DNA of 22,319 bases, from contig CAZYAN010000059.1 in NCBI GenBank assembly GCA_964645585.1, forward strand, positions 1 to 22,319, read 5' to 3'. The DNA is from DATGSL01 sp964645585 (GTDB lineage: Bacteria > Verrucomicrobiota > Verrucomicrobiia > Opitutales > T3Sed10-336). Position numbers and translations under genes: made by a program. Below the pieces are notes generated by a model, which was not told the origin of the DNA, searched no databases, and worked only from the letters and a program-made list of their open reading frames with translations. Numbering within the stretch: position 1 is the stretch's first letter; each line of letters starts with the position of its first letter. This document shows, one piece after another, positions 20,427-22,319 of the stretch.

Positions 20427-22092
20427 CGATCGCATCTTCGATCGATCGCAACATGGTTTCGCGATTCGACTGAAAAAGGAACCGGTCGCTGCCGATGTAG
20501 TCGCGCGCGTTCTCAAGGACAGCCAGCGACGGTTTGCGCATCTTCAGCAGCCGTTCGATGTTTCGGACGAGCGCGCTGTTATTCCCGAGGTCAAGGTCGA
20601 GATGAATCAGCCGGGTCAGGGCATCCTGATTGAGCGGCTGAATGATCATGACGTGCTCGAGCACTCGGCGCGCCCGCTGGCGTTCGTTCATCTTCACGAG
20701 TCTTTCAGAAAGCGTTACCAGCCACTCTGGGTTGGCACCTCGCTGCAGCTGCATGACTTCGCTGATCAAGCCATCGCCGCGTTCCGCGTTACCTGTACCA
20801 ATGAATGCCGCGGCCACGATCGGTTTCAAGCGCGCCTGCTGAAGCGGCGTCCAGTCGGCGGTCCGCGTCTGAATCGCCTCATAAAAAGCGACCGCTGATT
20901 GATAGTTGCTGGCGGCTACATGCGCTTCGAGAAGGCTGATGCTCGGCCTCTCGATCGAAAAACCGTTCCGGAGAGCGTGGTTGTAGACGCGCTCGGCAAG
21001 CCCCGGGTTTGCCGACCAGGCGGCAAATTCCCCCAGGCCGTGGATCGCCGGCTCCTCACGCCCAAAAAGCTCGAAAAGGGCCTCAACCGCCTCCGCCTCT
21101 TTGGCTGTTTCTTCACGCTTGTGGTAGATGTAGAGGAGTCGCAGCCGCGGCGAGTACGCCAGCGGGTCACTGATTGAGCGGCTCAGCGCCACCCGTTCCG
21201 CGCGATCTTCCCGTCCGCTCTTCCACAGGTAATCGATCATGTAGTCAACAACTTGGTCCTCGAGATCGCCCGGGTCGGCCAGCACCCGTTCCAGCAACTG
21301 AATCGCACGATCGGTTTCCCCGGTTTCCCAAGCGATCCGCGCCTGCAGCAATGTGCCCGTCCGCGACTGCGTCAGGTCGAAACTATCGACGATTTCTTGG
21401 GCGCGCCCGTAGTTGGCGCGATTGAAATTCGCCGTTGCCGCGGCGATAGCGAGCACAAGGTTTCGCTCGGTCGGTTCAGTGCTTCCGGCAAGGAACTGGT
21501 CAGCAAGCTCTTCAACCGCCTGATCCTCATGGTTGGCGAAGAGCAGCGAGATCAGCGCATTCAGGTATTCCAGGTCTTCGGCGTGCCCGGCGACGCGTTC
21601 CTGCAGGAGATCGATGCCGAGATCCGGCCTGCCGATCATATTGTAAATGCTGGCAAGGATCAGGCGGCCCTGAGTATTGTCCGGCGATTGATTCACCCCG
21701 ACCCGCAAAAACTGCAGAACACCGTCCGTTTCACCGGCCTCCAAACGCTCGACAGCCTGCTCAATGTAATAATCGCCCAGTGAGACGCGGTAGTTTTCCC
21801 ACCGATGCGGGAAAGCGATGTCGACGAATTTGACCTCCGGAAACTTTCGGGCGACGCGGACGAAAATATAGCCGCCGACCGATCCGGCAATCCAGGCCAG
21901 GAACAGAAACGCGACAAAGACGAGCGCGACACGGCTCCAGATCAGCTGGAATTGAATACGCGAGGTCAGTGTACCGTCCGGCCCTTTGACATTGCGGACT
22001 TTGACCTTCCTCGCGAGTCCAAGTCGAATGATCGTGCCTTTAAGAAATTGTTTGGGAGAAAGTTTTGGCCGGGCCGTGCGTTTGCGTCTCAT
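20401..22092 (-). CDS. Membrane-anchored TPR-repeat protein
   Basis: Product of 563 residues from the ATG at 22092 (MRRKRTARPK); the open frame extends 46 codons more but those residues are not protein-like in context. The N-terminal 52 residues are basic and would be cytoplasmic. A single transmembrane helix follows (about 54-78, VALVFVAFLFLAWIAGSVGG). The rest, about 90-563, is almost all alpha-helical repeats of TPR type (for example DGVLQFLRVGVNQSPDN and DRAIQLLERVLADP), expected in the periplasm. It is probably a scaffold or assembly factor; no catalytic motif is visible. It is transcribed toward purC, overlapping its 3' end by 26 bp. The region 22093-22319 upstream holds the heptamer array at 22265-22290. 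Confidence 0.85.
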   Translation of the reverse strand: MRRKRTARPKLSPKQFLKGTIIRLGLARKVKVRNVKGPDGTLTSRIQFQLIWSRVALVFVAFLFLAWIAGSVGGYIFVRVARKFPEVKFVDIAFPHRWENYRVSLGDYYIEQAVERLEAGETDGVLQFLRVGVNQSPDNTQGRLILASIYNMIGRPDLGIDLLQERVAGHAEDLEYLNALISLLFANHEDQAVEELADQFLAGSTEPTERNLVLAIAAATANFNRANYGRAQEIVDSFDLTQSRTGTLLQARIAWETGETDRAIQLLERVLADPGDLEDQVVDYMIDYLWKSGREDRAERVALSRSISDPLAYSPRLRLLYIYHKREETAKEAEAVEALFELFGREEPAIHGLGEFAAWSANPGLAERVYNHALRNGFSIERPSISLLEAHVAASNYQSAVAFYEAIQTRTADWTPLQQARLKPIVAAAFIGTGNAERGDGLISEVMQLQRGANPEWLVTLSERLVKMNERQRARRVLEHVMIIQPLNQDALTRLIHLDLDLGNNSALVRNIERLLKMRKPSLAVLENARDYIGSDRFLFQSNRETMLRSIEDAIVSSQLRDS

Positions 22093-22264
22093 CGGAAGCG
22101 TGCGATTGGTCAAGAGGAGGTCAAAAGTGGAAGCGGGTCCATCCGCATTCAAAGCGCCACGATGGCGCTGCCACTCTGGCTTTAACTGAAGGAAAGGCTG
22201 TGACTCTACGCGCTCGCCCCGGATTTTCAAGCGTCAGGTTGCGGTGGAGCGTGGTTGGTGGTTG

Positions 22265-22290
22265 CTGGATTCTGGATTCTGGATTCTGGT
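22265..22290. repeat. CTGGATT heptamer tandem array
   Basis: Three exact copies of CTGGATT (22265-22285) and a partial fourth (CTGGT). On the minus strand this is (AATCCAG)3, related to the AAAATCC heptamers at 19352-19400. Confidence 0.7.
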
Positions 22291-22319
22291 TGTGTGTGAT
22301 GATCCGATGCGGCGCGGGG

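Overview
The window looks like GC-rich chromosomal DNA from a member of the Verrucomicrobiota, most likely class Opitutae. The evidence is the combination of a LacI-type regulator, a prepilin-like protein with an H-x10-DG motif, large exported LamG-like proteins ending in an 'SDDLxxW...FxRLR' module, a TSP3-like DPSGDG stretch, generally weak Shine-Dalgarno sequences and an OleC-type ligase. No 16S rRNA or marker set is present, so the lineage is inference. No integrase, transposase, CRISPR array or phage structural gene is visible.

Layout. (1) 113-2895: queC and queE (7-deazaguanine, queuosine or preQ0 synthesis) on the minus strand, with the RNase D gene rnd divergent from a 65-bp gap. (2) 3020-5042: a small lipoprotein gene with a strong terminator, then a stand-alone oleC. 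(3) 5095-8154, minus strand: an exported MuiA/DUF4139 protein and an exported cyclophilin with a long extra C-terminal part, separated by a gap with REP-like palindromes. (4) 8403-13549: three tightly spaced minus-strand genes (LamG-like surface protein, prepilin-like protein, nucleotide-pyrophosphatase-type phosphodiesterase), divergent from a lacI-type gene across a 366-bp regulatory gap. (5) 13672-17379: a 1235-residue modular cell-wall amidase whose catalytic fold is interrupted by a golvesin-like domain; an orphan terminator-like hairpin lies in its leader. (6) 17640-19100: a less dense stretch with an 81-residue unknown, a DUF2335 two-helix membrane protein and a decayed ORF, ending at tRNA-Glu and its terminator. 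(7) 19515-22092: purC and a membrane-anchored TPR protein, convergent with a 26-bp overlap and bracketed by heptanucleotide AATCC-type repeats.

Functionally, the left end is tRNA and purine-derived metabolism. The centre is cell-envelope biology: surface lectin-like proteins, prepilin-like protein, ectophosphodiesterase, amidase, periplasmic isomerase. The most promising leads are the LacI-linked LamG/prepilin/phosphodiesterase cassette, the unusual amidase architecture, and a small C-terminal-type module shared by three otherwise unrelated exported proteins of this window.
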